DNA of 44,641 nt from Bacteroidaceae bacterium (GCA_017445145.1 JAFSVI010000100.1:1-44641); one strand, 5' to 3'; positions 1-7,087 are shown, counted from the stretch's first letter. The notes: generated by a model not told the origin, from the letters alone. A program made the numbers and translations.

Positions 1-25
1 ATGTATGTGAAATGGCAGACAGGAT

Positions 26-51
26 TCTGTTCGTTGGAGTGACCGAACAGA
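26..51. repeat. Short inverted repeat (possible terminator)
   Basis: TCTGTTCG at 26-33 pairs perfectly with CGAACAGA at 44-51 around a 10-base loop. No T-run follows on either strand, so a terminator role is only a guess. No gene is recognisable in the first 256 bases apart from the promoter-like site at 113-144. Confidence 0.4.
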
Positions 52-112
52 GTAGTTTGTATCCCTATAAAAATGAATATCGCAATAAACTTGAAAAAAA
101 TATATGACACCA

Positions 113-144
113 TTTGGCAAGAAGGAATTTGTTTTGTATCTTTG
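113..144 (+). promoter_or_regulatory. Bacteroidetes-type promoter candidate
   Basis: A TTTG box (113-116) and TATCTTTG (137-144) are separated by 20 bases, which fits the -33/-7 consensus of Bacteroidetes primary sigma promoters. The only reading frame directly downstream on this strand is a 19-residue ORF at 153-212 with no recognisable homology. What it would transcribe is unclear. Confidence 0.4.
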
Positions 145-256
145 CATCCAAGATGAGCGTTCTTTGGTTTGGTGAGGAATGTGTAGGAATATGTAAGTCC
201 TCTCGTTTCTAAAGTGTTATCTGTTCCTTTTGTTTAAGGCGGTAACTAATTGATAT

Positions 257-529
257 TCAAGACTTAAATAGGATAAATACTATTTGCGTCCGTTCACGGT
301 CTAAACGTGGAATGTAGAACTCACGCTGCTGCTTTGGAATCTTCTCTGTTGTAAACGTCGGCGAAGTGAAAATGAAACGAAGTTCCTTGATGTCCTTCAA
401 TGCCTCCTTCAACTCTTGAAAGGCATAGATGGAGAAGCAAGATGCCGCTATGGTTAGTCGGCTTCCAGCTTTCATTTGCGCTACAATGTCATCCCGTAGC
501 GTCATATTGATGTTGTTTATTAACTCCAT
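257..529 (-). pseudogene. Truncated N-terminus of a PLD-domain DEAD/SNF2-type helicase
   Basis: The frame encodes about 80 residues resembling, as I remember the family, the first segment of large Bacteroidetes helicases with a phospholipase-D-like N-terminal domain. Examples are LTIAASCFSIYAFQELKEAL and FIFTSPTF. The natural start is probably the internal Met at 505 (MTLRDDIV). The similarity stops after FYIPRLDRERT at about position 290. Ten unrelated residues and a stop follow, and none of the other frames to the window edge carries helicase motifs. The intact family is roughly 1,000 residues and often sits with DNA methyltransferases in restriction or defence islands, so this is probably a relic of such an island. 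The insertion sequence at 656-2140 separates it from its likely promoter. Confidence 0.6.
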
Positions 530-575
530 CTATCAAAACAGCCCCCAAGCAGTGTCTCGACAAGCGACCAAACTT

Positions 576-657
576 TTATGCAACACTGCGAGGGAGTTCT
601 GTATATTTGTTTGCCCAATGGGCTATTGGGTCTTTGTCGATGAATGTAACGTAGATT
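576..657 (-). pseudogene. 3' part of a small ORF split by the insertion sequence
   Basis: On the minus strand this piece reads IYVTFIDKDPIAHWANKY and continues to a TAA at 576-578, just upstream of the helicase remnant. If the IS and one TTA copy are removed, the frame joins without a break to bases 2138-2156 beyond the right IS end. There an ATG at 2156 starts the codons MWVNEL. The restored ORF would be about 32 residues. I do not recognise the product; it could be a leader peptide or a small gene upstream of the helicase. The coding assignment is weak because the ORF is short. Confidence 0.3.
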
Positions 658-658
658 A

Positions 659-684
659 GTAATGATTAAAAAAATAAGTTCCTA
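659..684 (+). repeat. Left terminal inverted repeat of the IS
   Basis: Begins GTAATGATTAAAA and ends TAAGTTCCTA. It contains seven consecutive A residues where the right end has six; otherwise it is the exact reverse complement of 2113-2137. Confidence 0.8.
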
Positions 685-820
685 TCAGTTTAGAGCATCG
701 CAATAAGCCAATATTAGGCATTCTGCGCTCGATTATATTTTTCTTTTTTTACTGTATTGTTTTTGACCATTTTATATTATGTTATTAAACATTTAACTCA
801 TTGATTATTAACTAAATATA

Positions 821-852
821 TTTTCAAGTCTGAAGGAAAGTTCGTAACTTTG
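821..852 (+). promoter_or_regulatory. Transposase promoter
   Basis: TAACTTTG at 845-852 matches the -7 consensus TAnnTTTG. A T-rich TTTTC box at 821-825 lies 19 bases upstream in the -33 position. The transposase ATG follows 20 bases after the -7 element. Confidence 0.55.
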
Positions 853-872
853 TAGCTGATTACCAAACAGTT

Positions 873-2099
873 ATGTCAGTTACGATAATTCCAACAGATG
901 TAGTGATTAGCGATATGGAGAGACAGTGCATGATGACCTATGATGAACGCCAGAGACGTCAGTTCCTGGCCTGCAAGGCATGTGCACTGGGGTATCACGG
1001 AGTGTCTTTGGTGTCTCAGGTTGCAAATGTCTGCATAGATACAGTCTATAGAGGCATCCATGAACTTGATTCCAAGGCAAATGAGACCTTCCCCGAGGGA
1101 CGTATAAGAGCTGTCGGTGGTGGGCGCAAGCGTATCCTGGAAAAGCATCCAGGGCTCCTGTCTGTCTTTGATGAGATTACAGAGGCCTACACGGCTGGGC
1201 TGCCTCAAGACCCTGATGTCATTTGGCTGACCGTTTCCACGACCCAGATAGTAAGTCTCTTCAAGGAGCGCGGAATAACGGTCTCTCCCTATCTCGTGAG
1301 ACAGATGAAGGAAATACGGGGATTCAAGGACAGGTCTTTTGTGAAAGCCATGACATTGAAAGACGTAGAAGACCGCAATGCGCAGTTTGAGAAGATAAGG
1401 AGTGTCGTCAGAGAATGTGAGGCTGCTCACATCCCGGTTCTTAGCATTGATACCAAGAAGAAGGAAATGCTCGGCAACTTCAAGCGGGCGGGCAAGGTGG
1501 CCTCCAAAGGAGGCACACCTAAGAGCTACGACCACGATTTCAAGACCTTCTCTAACGGCACGATTGTACCTCCTGGCATCTATGATGTCGGTGCCAACAG
1601 GGGCTATCTTACATTAGGGACAAGCCATGACACTTCCGACTTCGTGTGTGACAACCTTGACAACGTATGGTGTGAGCATCTCCAATGGCAATACCCAAAC
1701 ACCGATACCATATGCATCCTATGTGACGGGGGAGGATCCAATGCATGCTCACACCATGTCGTCAATCAGTCTTTATTGAAACTATCGGCGAGGCTCGGAC
1801 TTAATATCATTATGCTGCATTATCCGCCATATTGCTCGAAATACACCCCTATAGAACATTGTATGTTCGGGCCGATTTCAAAAAGCTGGAGTGGTGCACC
1901 GCTGCTTACCATTGAGGATGCAAAACTCAGAGCTGAGAACACCGTCACGAGAAAAGGACTCTCTATTATCGCTACAATAAATCAAAGAACGTATGAAACG
2001 AAAAGAACCATCGAGGATTCTTACGAATCGGTAAAGAGCAGGAGAATCATTTTCGATGACTCGCTGCCTAAGTGGAATTATATTATCAAGTGTGCATAG
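873..2099 (+). CDS. ISAzo13-family transposase (DDE)
   Basis: This 408-residue protein has the arrangement of the ISAzo13/Rhodopirellula-type DDE transposases. The N-terminal 150 residues form a helix-turn-helix DNA-binding region. The catalytic core has the first acidic residue in SIDTKKKEMLGNF (D193), the second in ILCDGGGSN (D285) and the glutamate in YTPIEH (E328). The family-typical HYPPYCSKYTPIEH stretch and the YDHDF motif are present. There are no internal stops or frameshifts. ATG 873 is the first Met after the promoter. The gene lies between the two terminal inverted repeats and is the only gene of the element. It catalyses cut/paste or copy transposition of this IS. Confidence 0.88.
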   Translation: MSVTIIPTDVVISDMERQCMMTYDERQRRQFLACKACALGYHGVSLVSQVANVCIDTVYRGIHELDSKANETFPEGRIRAVGGGRKRILEKHPGLLSVFDEITEAYTAGLPQDPDVIWLTVSTTQIVSLFKERGITVSPYLVRQMKEIRGFKDRSFVKAMTLKDVEDRNAQFEKIRSVVRECEAAHIPVLSIDTKKKEMLGNFKRAGKVASKGGTPKSYDHDFKTFSNGTIVPPGIYDVGANRGYLTLGTSHDTSDFVCDNLDNVWCEHLQWQYPNTDTICILCDGGGSNACSHHVVNQSLLKLSARLGLNIIMLHYPPYCSKYTPIEHCMFGPISKSWSGAPLLTIEDAKLRAENTVTRKGLSIIATINQRTYETKRTIEDSYESVKSRRIIFDDSLPKWNYIIKCA

Positions 2100-2112
2100 G
2101 CACGAAGAACTT

Positions 2113-2137
2113 TAGGAACTTATTTTTTAATCATTAC
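2113..2137 (-). repeat. Right terminal inverted repeat of the IS
   Basis: The reverse complement begins GTAATGATTAAAAAA and ends TAAGTTCCTA, mirroring 659-684 with one A fewer. It starts 13 bases after the transposase stop codon. Confidence 0.8.
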
Positions 2138-2166
2138 TTAGTTCATTAACCCACATTGCAGTTGAA

Positions 2167-2198
2167 CAAAAATACAAAGTTAAAGTTTGTTGTAGAAA
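2167..2198 (-). promoter_or_regulatory. Minus-strand promoter candidate, now cut off by the IS
   Basis: The minus strand carries TATTTTTG (2167-2174), with TTTC 20 bases upstream (2195-2198). A second -7 candidate, TAACTTTG, overlaps at 2175-2182. It points toward the helicase remnant, but the insertion sequence now lies between them. I infer it was the original promoter of that region. Confidence 0.4.
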
Positions 2199-2325
2199 CA
2201 ACCTCCAAGCATTCTGCACGATGCATTGTGACGAATGATTATGGGAGACTCTGTTGTCATTGAGTGGGGGAAATATTGAGTCTTCTGGGTTGAAGCGATG
2301 TTGTTTCGCGATGAATTTGCCTTTG

Positions 2326-2387
2326 AGGAAAAGAAATCCGGGCAGAATCTTTCCTTTGAAGGAAACTTTTTGACGATTTCTTTTCCT
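2326..2387. repeat. Nested inverted repeats at the ATPase promoter
   Basis: The outer arms AGGAAAAGAAATC (2326-2338) and GATTTCTTTTCCT (2375-2387) are perfect 13-bp complements. Between them is a second palindrome, TTTCCTTTGAAGGAAA (2350-2365), with 7-bp arms. The right outer arm overlaps the -33 region of the ATPase promoter (2381-2384). This is either an operator or a cruciform/hairpin at the start region. The rest of the 2141-2437 gap holds only this and the two promoters. Confidence 0.6.
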
Positions 2388-2412
2388 TGGAAAGAGAGTT
2401 TTTGTACCTTTG
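2381..2412 (+). promoter_or_regulatory. Promoter of the AAA+ ATPase gene
   Basis: TTTT at 2381-2384 and TACCTTTG at 2405-2412 are 20 bases apart, matching the Bacteroidetes -33/-7 pattern. The site lies inside a longer open frame, which shows that translation must start downstream, at ATG 2438. Confidence 0.6.
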
Positions 2413-2437
2413 CCCCCGAAACCAAAGGATTAGACTT

Positions 2438-3634
2438 ATGCAGACACTGTTTATTACTTATGCCCGACTGTTGGAGCACACGAGTTGCGACTTCGTCAGA
2501 TACCTCTATCCAAGGATACAATGGGAGGAACGGCTGATAGGCATCCGGGGTGCCCGCGGGGTGGGTAAGACGACGATGATGCTGCAGCGCATCAAGATGG
2601 CTTTTCCAGATACGTCGAAGGCTTTCTATGCCTCGCTGGACAATATCTGGTTCGCAGGCCACTCGCTGACGGAGCTGGTGGAATATCTCTATACGCACGG
2701 CGTGACGCACCTGTTTGCCGATGAGGTACACCGCTACAGGACTTGGGCCGTGGAACTGAAAAATATCTTCGACAGCTACCCTGACTTCAACGTGGTGTTC
2801 ACGGGTTCGTCACTGCTGCAATTGGAACAGGGAGAGGCGGACCTTTCGCGCCGTCCGCATATGTATGACATGGCGGGGCTTTCGCTGCGTGAATACATGA
2901 TGATGAACGGCATAGCGGATCTCCCAGTGCTGACGGTAGAGGATATCCTGGAGCGTCATGTGCAGATTGCCGCCAGCATAGCGGCGCAGGTGAAGGTGCT
3001 GCCAGCCTTTGAGCGTTACTTCACTGAGGGCTACTATCCTTTCCGTAAGGAAACGGCGGACAAGGCTGGTTATCAGGAGCGCATAGAACGGGTGGTGCAG
3101 ACGGTCATAGAGAATGACATCCCGGCGGTGGAGGAGGTGTCCTACGAGACGCTGCAGAAGATGAAGCGCCTGATGGTGGTGCTGGCGGGACTGCCACCAT
3201 TCACACCCAAGATCTCGTCGCTCTGCCAGACCATAGACACTACGCGCAACCAACTGATACGTCTGCTGGGGCTGATGGAAAGGGCTTCGCTCATACGGCA
3301 GATTCGTATCGAGGGCAAGGGGCTGAAGATGGTAGGAAAACCTGACAAGGTCCTCATCGATAATGCCAACATCATGGCGGCTATCACCTCGGCTCCTGAC
3401 GAGGGAAGTATGCGGGAGGCTTACTTCACGGGCCAGATGGCAGTCGGCCACTGCATCAAACAGTCCAGGCAGGGCGACTTCCTCATCGACGACACCTACC
3501 TCTTTGAAGTGGGCGGCGCGAAGAAGGGGTTCAGCCAAATCAAAGACATGCCAAACAGTTATGTTGCTGCCGACAACTTGGAGATTGGCTTCGGCAACAA
3601 GATTCCGCTGTGGATGTTTGGCCTGCTGTACTGA
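2438..3634 (+). CDS. Stand-alone AAA+ ATPase (AAA_14/DUF4143-like)
   Basis: This 398-residue protein has a Walker A motif GARGVGKTT (residues 38-46), a Walker B HLFADE ending in D95-E96, and a sensor-like VVFTGSS. The middle resembles the winged-helix part of AAA_14/DUF4143 ATPases. The C-terminus (DTYLFEVGGAKKG) resembles a PD-(D/E)XK-like fold, as in many of these proteins. Such genes are abundant, mobile and functionally uncharacterised in Bacteroidales; proposed roles in defence or toxin-antitoxin are unproven. The start is set at ATG 2438 because the promoter lies just upstream, although the frame is open to 2387. It sits between an IS and core genes, so it is probably accessory DNA. Confidence 0.8.
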   Translation: MQTLFITYARLLEHTSCDFVRYLYPRIQWEERLIGIRGARGVGKTTMMLQRIKMAFPDTSKAFYASLDNIWFAGHSLTELVEYLYTHGVTHLFADEVHRYRTWAVELKNIFDSYPDFNVVFTGSSLLQLEQGEADLSRRPHMYDMAGLSLREYMMMNGIADLPVLTVEDILERHVQIAASIAAQVKVLPAFERYFTEGYYPFRKETADKAGYQERIERVVQTVIENDIPAVEEVSYETLQKMKRLMVVLAGLPPFTPKISSLCQTIDTTRNQLIRLLGLMERASLIRQIRIEGKGLKMVGKPDKVLIDNANIMAAITSAPDEGSMREAYFTGQMAVGHCIKQSRQGDFLIDDTYLFEVGGAKKGFSQIKDMPNSYVAADNLEIGFGNKIPLWMFGLLY

Positions 3635-3678
3635 GATGTTTGGGACTGCTGACTGCATATTCTGGTGGGTGATTTGAT

Positions 3679-3690
3679 GAACCTATGTTC
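3679..3690 (-). repeat. Inverted copy of the 22-bp repeat core
   Basis: GAACCTATGTTC is the reverse complement of GAACATAGGTTC, the core of the tandem repeat at 3720-3785. It lies 45 bases after the ATPase stop codon, with about 29 bases between it and the array. Confidence 0.6.
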
Positions 3691-3719
3691 TTCAAGTGTG
3701 AAGCGGCAAATCCGAGCGA

Positions 3720-3785
3720 GTGGGGCTACCGACATAGGTTCGTGGGGCTATGAACATAGGTTCACAGGCCGATGAACATAGGCGT
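3720..3785 (+). repeat. Three-copy 22-bp intergenic tandem repeat
   Basis: Units are 3720-3741, 3742-3763 and 3764-3785, each exactly 22 bp. Units 1 and 2 share GTGGGGCTA and end in ACATAGGTTC. Unit 3 keeps ATGAACATAGG. The array lies between the ATPase stop and the terminator of the convergent lipoprotein gene. There are no spacers between units, so it is not a CRISPR. Confidence 0.75.
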
Positions 3786-3809
3786 AACCAGAAATGATAG
3801 AGAGAATAC

Positions 3810-3834
3810 AAAAAAGGAACTCTCACGAGTTCCT
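3810..3834 (-). terminator. Intrinsic terminator of the lipoprotein gene
   Basis: AGGAACTC (3815-3822) and GAGTTCCT (3827-3834) form an 8-bp stem with a 4-base loop. On the minus strand the stem is followed by a run of T (complement of the A-run at 3810-3815), 82 bases after the lipoprotein stop. Confidence 0.8.
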
Positions 3835-3915
3835 CTTTGCCTTCGTGTGCTGATGTCCGTCAGCGCAAGAATGGTGGTGTCTTTCTCTGTCAGCTGCCAG
3901 CGGCAGCAACAGGAA

Positions 3916-4170
3916 TTACTGAGCCTGAACCTCTTCAGCGGGAGCTTCAGCAGGAGCCTCGGCGGGAGCCTCAACACCATCGGCAGGAGCCTCAGCAGCT
4001 TCCTCAGCGGGAGCCTCAGTAGCCTCTACAGGCTCCTCGACGACCTCTGTGGTCTCTTCGATAACGTCAGTAGCCTCAGTCTGCTCAGCGGGCTTGTTGC
4101 CAGTGCAAGCAGCGAAAGACATTGCCATAGCGGCAACGAACATAAATGCAACCTTTTTCATTTTAGTCAT
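3916..4170 (-). CDS. Small Ala/Glu/Pro-rich lipoprotein
   Basis: This 84-residue protein starts with a basic N-terminus, a hydrophobic stretch and a lipobox ending in SFAAC (Cys22), so it is predicted to be lipidated and exported. The mature part is low-complexity and strongly acidic: Glu/Thr/Val first, then repeated EAPAEAPAEAPAE units. Met4 (MKKVAFMF) is an equally good start. No enzymatic domain is visible. It is a single-gene unit with its own promoter (4217-4224) and terminator (3810-3834). It may be an envelope spacer or surface lipoprotein; no function can be assigned. Confidence 0.75.
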   Translation of the reverse strand: MTKMKKVAFMFVAAMAMSFAACTGNKPAEQTEATDVIEETTEVVEEPVEATEAPAEEAAEAPADGVEAPAEAPAEAPAEEVQAQ

Positions 4171-4216
4171 TTGAGTTTTTAACTGTAAAACAATCTATTG
4201 CTTTGTAATTGCGCTG

Positions 4217-4224
4217 CAAAGGTA
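4217..4224 (-). promoter_or_regulatory. -7 element of the lipoprotein gene
   Basis: TACCTTTG on the minus strand, 46 bases upstream of the lipoprotein ATG. The -33 box is not clear. Confidence 0.5.
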
Positions 4225-4376
4225 CGGACTTTTCCGTTACGTTGTATCATTTTCAGCAACTTTTTTTCAACTTTTTTTCAACTTTTTTTGCTTTTACCTC
4301 GTAAATGATTAAGAATCAAATATGTGTTGAAATGTTAAAAAGAGGGGCTAATAACGCTTACATCACTAAAAATGCT

Positions 4377-4384
4377 TATCTTTG
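4377..4384 (+). promoter_or_regulatory. -7 element of mtaB
   Basis: TATCTTTG at 4377-4384 lies inside the longest open frame. It rules out the upstream ATG at 4372 and leaves ATG 4393 or 4405 as start. With 4393 the transcript would have only about 4-5 untranslated bases. Confidence 0.6.
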
Positions 4385-4392
4385 CGCTCGAA

Positions 4393-5877
4393 ATGATAAA
4401 AGACATGACATTCCACGACCGCCGTGCAACCTACTTCACACTCGGTTGCAAGCTCAACTTTGCTGAGACAGCCACCATAGCGCGGCAGATGGAGGAGCGT
4501 GGCGTGAGGCGTGCGCAGCGTGGCGAAGTGGCGGACTTCTGCATCGTCAACACATGCAGCGTTACGGAGGTGGCGGACCACAAGTGCCGTCAGGCCATAC
4601 ACAAGCTCGTGCGGGAGAACCCCGGAGCCATCGTCGTCGTCACCGGATGCTACGCGCAGCTCAAAGCCAGCGAGGTGGCAGCCATAGAAGGTGTGAGCCT
4701 CGTGCTCGACCAGAGCCACAAGGGCAAGATCGTTGAGGCCCTGGAGCGTTATATGGCCGCACGCGGCAATGCAGCCACAGACGCGGCCTGCGAGGCGGCC
4801 AATTCGGCTATCGCGGCTGCAGAGGCTGCAGATGTGGCAACAGACACAGCTGTTGTGGCAACATACGCGGCAGCTGCGGCTACCGACGCGGCAGCTGTGG
4901 TGACGCCTCACGTCGGCGCGCGCGGGCCGTTTGTGCCCTCGTGTTCGCGCGGCGAGCGCACCCGCTTCTTCCTCAAGGTTCAGGACGGCTGCGACTACTT
5001 CTGCACATATTGCACCATCCCCTTCGCCCGCGGCCGCAGCCGCAACGGGAGTATAGCCTCGCTTGTGGCCGCGGCCAGACAGGCGGCCAGCGAAGGTGGG
5101 CGCGAGATAGTGCTCACGGGTGTCAACATCGGCGACTTCGGCCGCACCACTGGCGAGCGCTTCATCGACCTTCTGCGCGCACTCGACGGTGTGGAGGACA
5201 TTGAGCGCTACCGCATCTCCAGCATCGAACCCAACCTGCTCACCGACGAGGTGCTGGCATTCTGCGCCGCTTCCAGGGCATTCATGCCGCATTTCCACAT
5301 ACCGCTGCAGTCCGGCTCGGACGAGGTGCTGCGCCTCATGCACCGCCGCTACACCACCGAGCTATTCTATAATAAGGTATCGCGTGCGCGCGAACTCATG
5401 CCCGACGCTTTCATCGGCGTGGATGTCATCGTTGGCACTCGCGGCGAGACGGCGTCGCTGTTCGACGAGAGTGCCGACTTCATCGAGCGTCTGCCCATCT
5501 CACAGCTCCACGTGTTCAGCTACAGCGAGCGCCCCGGCACGGCGGCACTGCGCATCCCCCACGCTGTGCGCCCCGAGGAGAAGCACGAGCGCAGCCAGCG
5601 CCTGCTGGCCATCAGTGAGCGCAAGCTGCAAGCGTTCTACGAGCGCTACGTTGGCACCACGCGCCCTGTGCTGCTGGAACATTCGCGGCGCGCTGGGACA
5701 TACAACGGCTTCACCGACAACTACATCAAGGTGGAATTCAGCCCCTTGCCGCCGACAGGTGGCAAGGCAGCGCCCAACCACCCGCTCGACAACCACCTCA
5801 TCCCACTGCACCTCGAGGGATGGAACGCTGCCCACGACGCGCTCATAGCCACAAGCGCCACGGGACAACACACATAG
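4393..5877 (+). CDS. mtaB: tRNA t6A37 methylthiotransferase MtaB
   Basis: Radical-SAM enzyme that adds a methylthio group to N6-threonylcarbamoyladenosine at tRNA position 37. The N-terminal MTTase domain has TLGCKLNF with Cys19, plus Cys55 (NTCS) and Cys86 (TGCYAQ) for one 4Fe-4S cluster. The radical-SAM motif CDYFCTYC (Cys200, 204, 207) holds the other. The later core motifs HIPLQSGSDEVLRLMHRRY and GVDVIVG are present. At 494 residues it is about 50 longer than I expect, owing to six consecutive Ala-rich 7-residue units (127-168) between the two domains. Start 4393 (MIKDMTFHDRRATYF) fits the family N-terminus as I recall it; 4405 is the alternative. Confidence 0.9.
   Translation: MIKDMTFHDRRATYFTLGCKLNFAETATIARQMEERGVRRAQRGEVADFCIVNTCSVTEVADHKCRQAIHKLVRENPGAIVVVTGCYAQLKASEVAAIEGVSLVLDQSHKGKIVEALERYMAARGNAATDAACEAANSAIAAAEAADVATDTAVVATYAAAAATDAAAVVTPHVGARGPFVPSCSRGERTRFFLKVQDGCDYFCTYCTIPFARGRSRNGSIASLVAAARQAASEGGREIVLTGVNIGDFGRTTGERFIDLLRALDGVEDIERYRISSIEPNLLTDEVLAFCAASRAFMPHFHIPLQSGSDEVLRLMHRRYTTELFYNKVSRARELMPDAFIGVDVIVGTRGETASLFDESADFIERLPISQLHVFSYSERPGTAALRIPHAVRPEEKHERSQRLLAISERKLQAFYERYVGTTRPVLLEHSRRAGTYNGFTDNYIKVEFSPLPPTGGKAAPNHPLDNHLIPLHLEGWNAAHDALIATSATGQHT
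4771..4896 (+). repeat. Six 21-bp (7-residue) Ala-rich repeats inside mtaB
   Basis: The units read AATDAAC, EAANSAI, AAAEAAD, VATDTAV, VATYAAA and AATDAAA, each exactly 21 bp. At DNA level the last three are clearly related (GTGGCAACA / GCGGCTACC starts, GCGGCAGCT ends). The insert separates the MTTase and radical-SAM domains. Confidence 0.7.
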
Positions 5878-5942
5878 GAGCCTAAGAGAACACACATAAG
5901 CGCATAAGACAAAGCACATAAGCTACGAGACACACCCCCGAT

Positions 5943-6968
5943 ATGAAGACAGCCATTGTCATCCTAAACTGGAACGGAGCCGCAATGTTGCGCCGCTTTC
6001 TGCCATCTGTCGTGGCCAACACACCGGCTGAGCTGGCCGACATCATCGTGGCCGACAACGCTTCCACCGACGACTCGATGGAAACGCTGCGCTGCAGTTT
6101 CCCCGGCGTGCAGACGCTGCGCCTCGACAAGAACTACGGTTTCGCCGGTGGCTACCAACGCGCGCTGCGGCTCTTGGGCGACCGCTACGCCTATTTCCTC
6201 CTTCTCAACTCCGACATCCACACTCCTCAAGGCTGGCTGCAGCCGTTGGTGAACTATATGGACAACCACCCCGACGTGGCGGCCTGTCAGCCCAAGCTCT
6301 TAGCCGAACACGACCACGGTAGCTTCGAGTATGCCGGAGCCGCGGGTGGCTATATCGACTCCCTGGGCTACCCCTTCTGTCGCGGACGCGTGTTCAGCCA
6401 TGTGGAGCGCGACAGCGGCCAGTATGACAACGTGGCCGACGTGTTCTGGGCCACGGGAGCCGCGTTGCTCATCCGCCCTGCCGACTACTGGGGTGTGGGC
6501 GGTTTGGACGAACGTTTCTTTGCGCATCAGGAGGAGATAGACCTGTGTTGGCGCCTGCGCGCCCGCGGTCGGCGCATCGTGTGCGTGGCGTCGAGCCACG
6601 TGTACCACGTCGGAGGGGGCACCCTGCCCAAGGAGAACCCGCAAAAGACCTTCCTCAACTTCCGCAACAACCTCCTGCTGCTCTACAAGAACATGCCTGC
6701 CGCCAGGCTGCACGCCGTGATGCGCCGTCGCTACTGGCTCGACGCGCTGGCGTCGCTCATGTTCCTGTGCAAGGGCGAGGTGGGCAGCTGCCGGGCCGTG
6801 TGGCGTGCGCGGCGGGCCTTCGGCCGCATGCGTCGGGACTTTGCCGACGACCGCCGTCGCAACCTCGAAGCCACGACCCTCGACCCCATCCCCGAGATGC
6901 TGCAGCAAAGCCTTCTCGCGGCGTTCCACTTGCGACGTCGCCACACCTTTGCGGAAATCATGGCCTGA
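5943..6968 (+). CDS. Glycosyltransferase family 2
   Basis: This 341-residue protein starts with the GT-A fold typical of GT2 enzymes: TAIVILNWNG, then VADNASTDDS and the metal-binding LLLNSDI around D91. GLDERFFAHQEEIDLCWR follows, a stretch typical of rhamnosyltransferase-like GT2 proteins. No clear transmembrane segment is seen, so it is probably cytoplasmic or peripheral, transferring a sugar from a nucleotide donor during cell-surface glycan synthesis. Donor and acceptor cannot be predicted. It lies 65 bases after mtaB on the same strand, with no promoter consensus between them, so the two are probably cotranscribed. In Bacteroidetes GT2 genes of this type are commonly found singly among housekeeping genes. 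Confidence 0.85.
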   Translation: MKTAIVILNWNGAAMLRRFLPSVVANTPAELADIIVADNASTDDSMETLRCSFPGVQTLRLDKNYGFAGGYQRALRLLGDRYAYFLLLNSDIHTPQGWLQPLVNYMDNHPDVAACQPKLLAEHDHGSFEYAGAAGGYIDSLGYPFCRGRVFSHVERDSGQYDNVADVFWATGAALLIRPADYWGVGGLDERFFAHQEEIDLCWRLRARGRRIVCVASSHVYHVGGGTLPKENPQKTFLNFRNNLLLLYKNMPAARLHAVMRRRYWLDALASLMFLCKGEVGSCRAVWRARRAFGRMRRDFADDRRRNLEATTLDPIPEMLQQSLLAAFHLRRRHTFAEIMA

Positions 6969-7037
6969 CGACGAGCCCCACAGCACCTCCACCCCACTCC
7001 ACGCGCTACTCACCCCGCACATACCGCCCCACATACG

Positions 7038-7087
7038 CCAACGGCGCACGGCCTTCTCCACGAAAAGACAAGGCCGTGCGCCATTGG
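7038..7087. terminator. Bidirectional GC-rich hairpin between convergent genes
   Basis: CCAACGGCGCACGGCCTT (7038-7055) pairs with 7070-7087 over 18 bp with one mismatch; the inner 13 bp are perfect and the loop is 14 bases. It lies midway between the convergent glycosyltransferase and DUF5606 genes. There is no T-run on either side. The remaining bases of the 6969-7148 gap show nothing else. Confidence 0.6.

Larger units (their letters stand above)
656..2140 (+). mobile_element. ISAzo13-family insertion sequence, complete
   Basis: The element is bounded by inverted repeats that begin GTAATGATTAAA on both sides, left 659-684 and right 2113-2137. They match at 25 of 26 positions, the difference being one A in an A-run (seven versus six). 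TTA is found immediately outside each end (656-658 and 2138-2140) and is the likely target duplication. A single full-length transposase with its own promoter fills the interior, so the copy appears intact and possibly active. GC content is visibly lower than in the core genes to the right. The target was an AT-rich leader in front of the helicase remnant. Confidence 0.8.

Noticed and set aside
873..1535. Minus-strand frame inside the transposase gene
   Set aside because: Entirely antisense to a complete transposase, with no homology.
3720..3785. CRISPR array
   Set aside because: The repeats are directly adjacent with no spacers, and no cas genes are present. The same applies to 21440-21505.
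4372..4392. Upstream ATG (4372) as mtaB start
   Set aside because: It lies at or upstream of the -7 promoter element, so it would not be in the mRNA.
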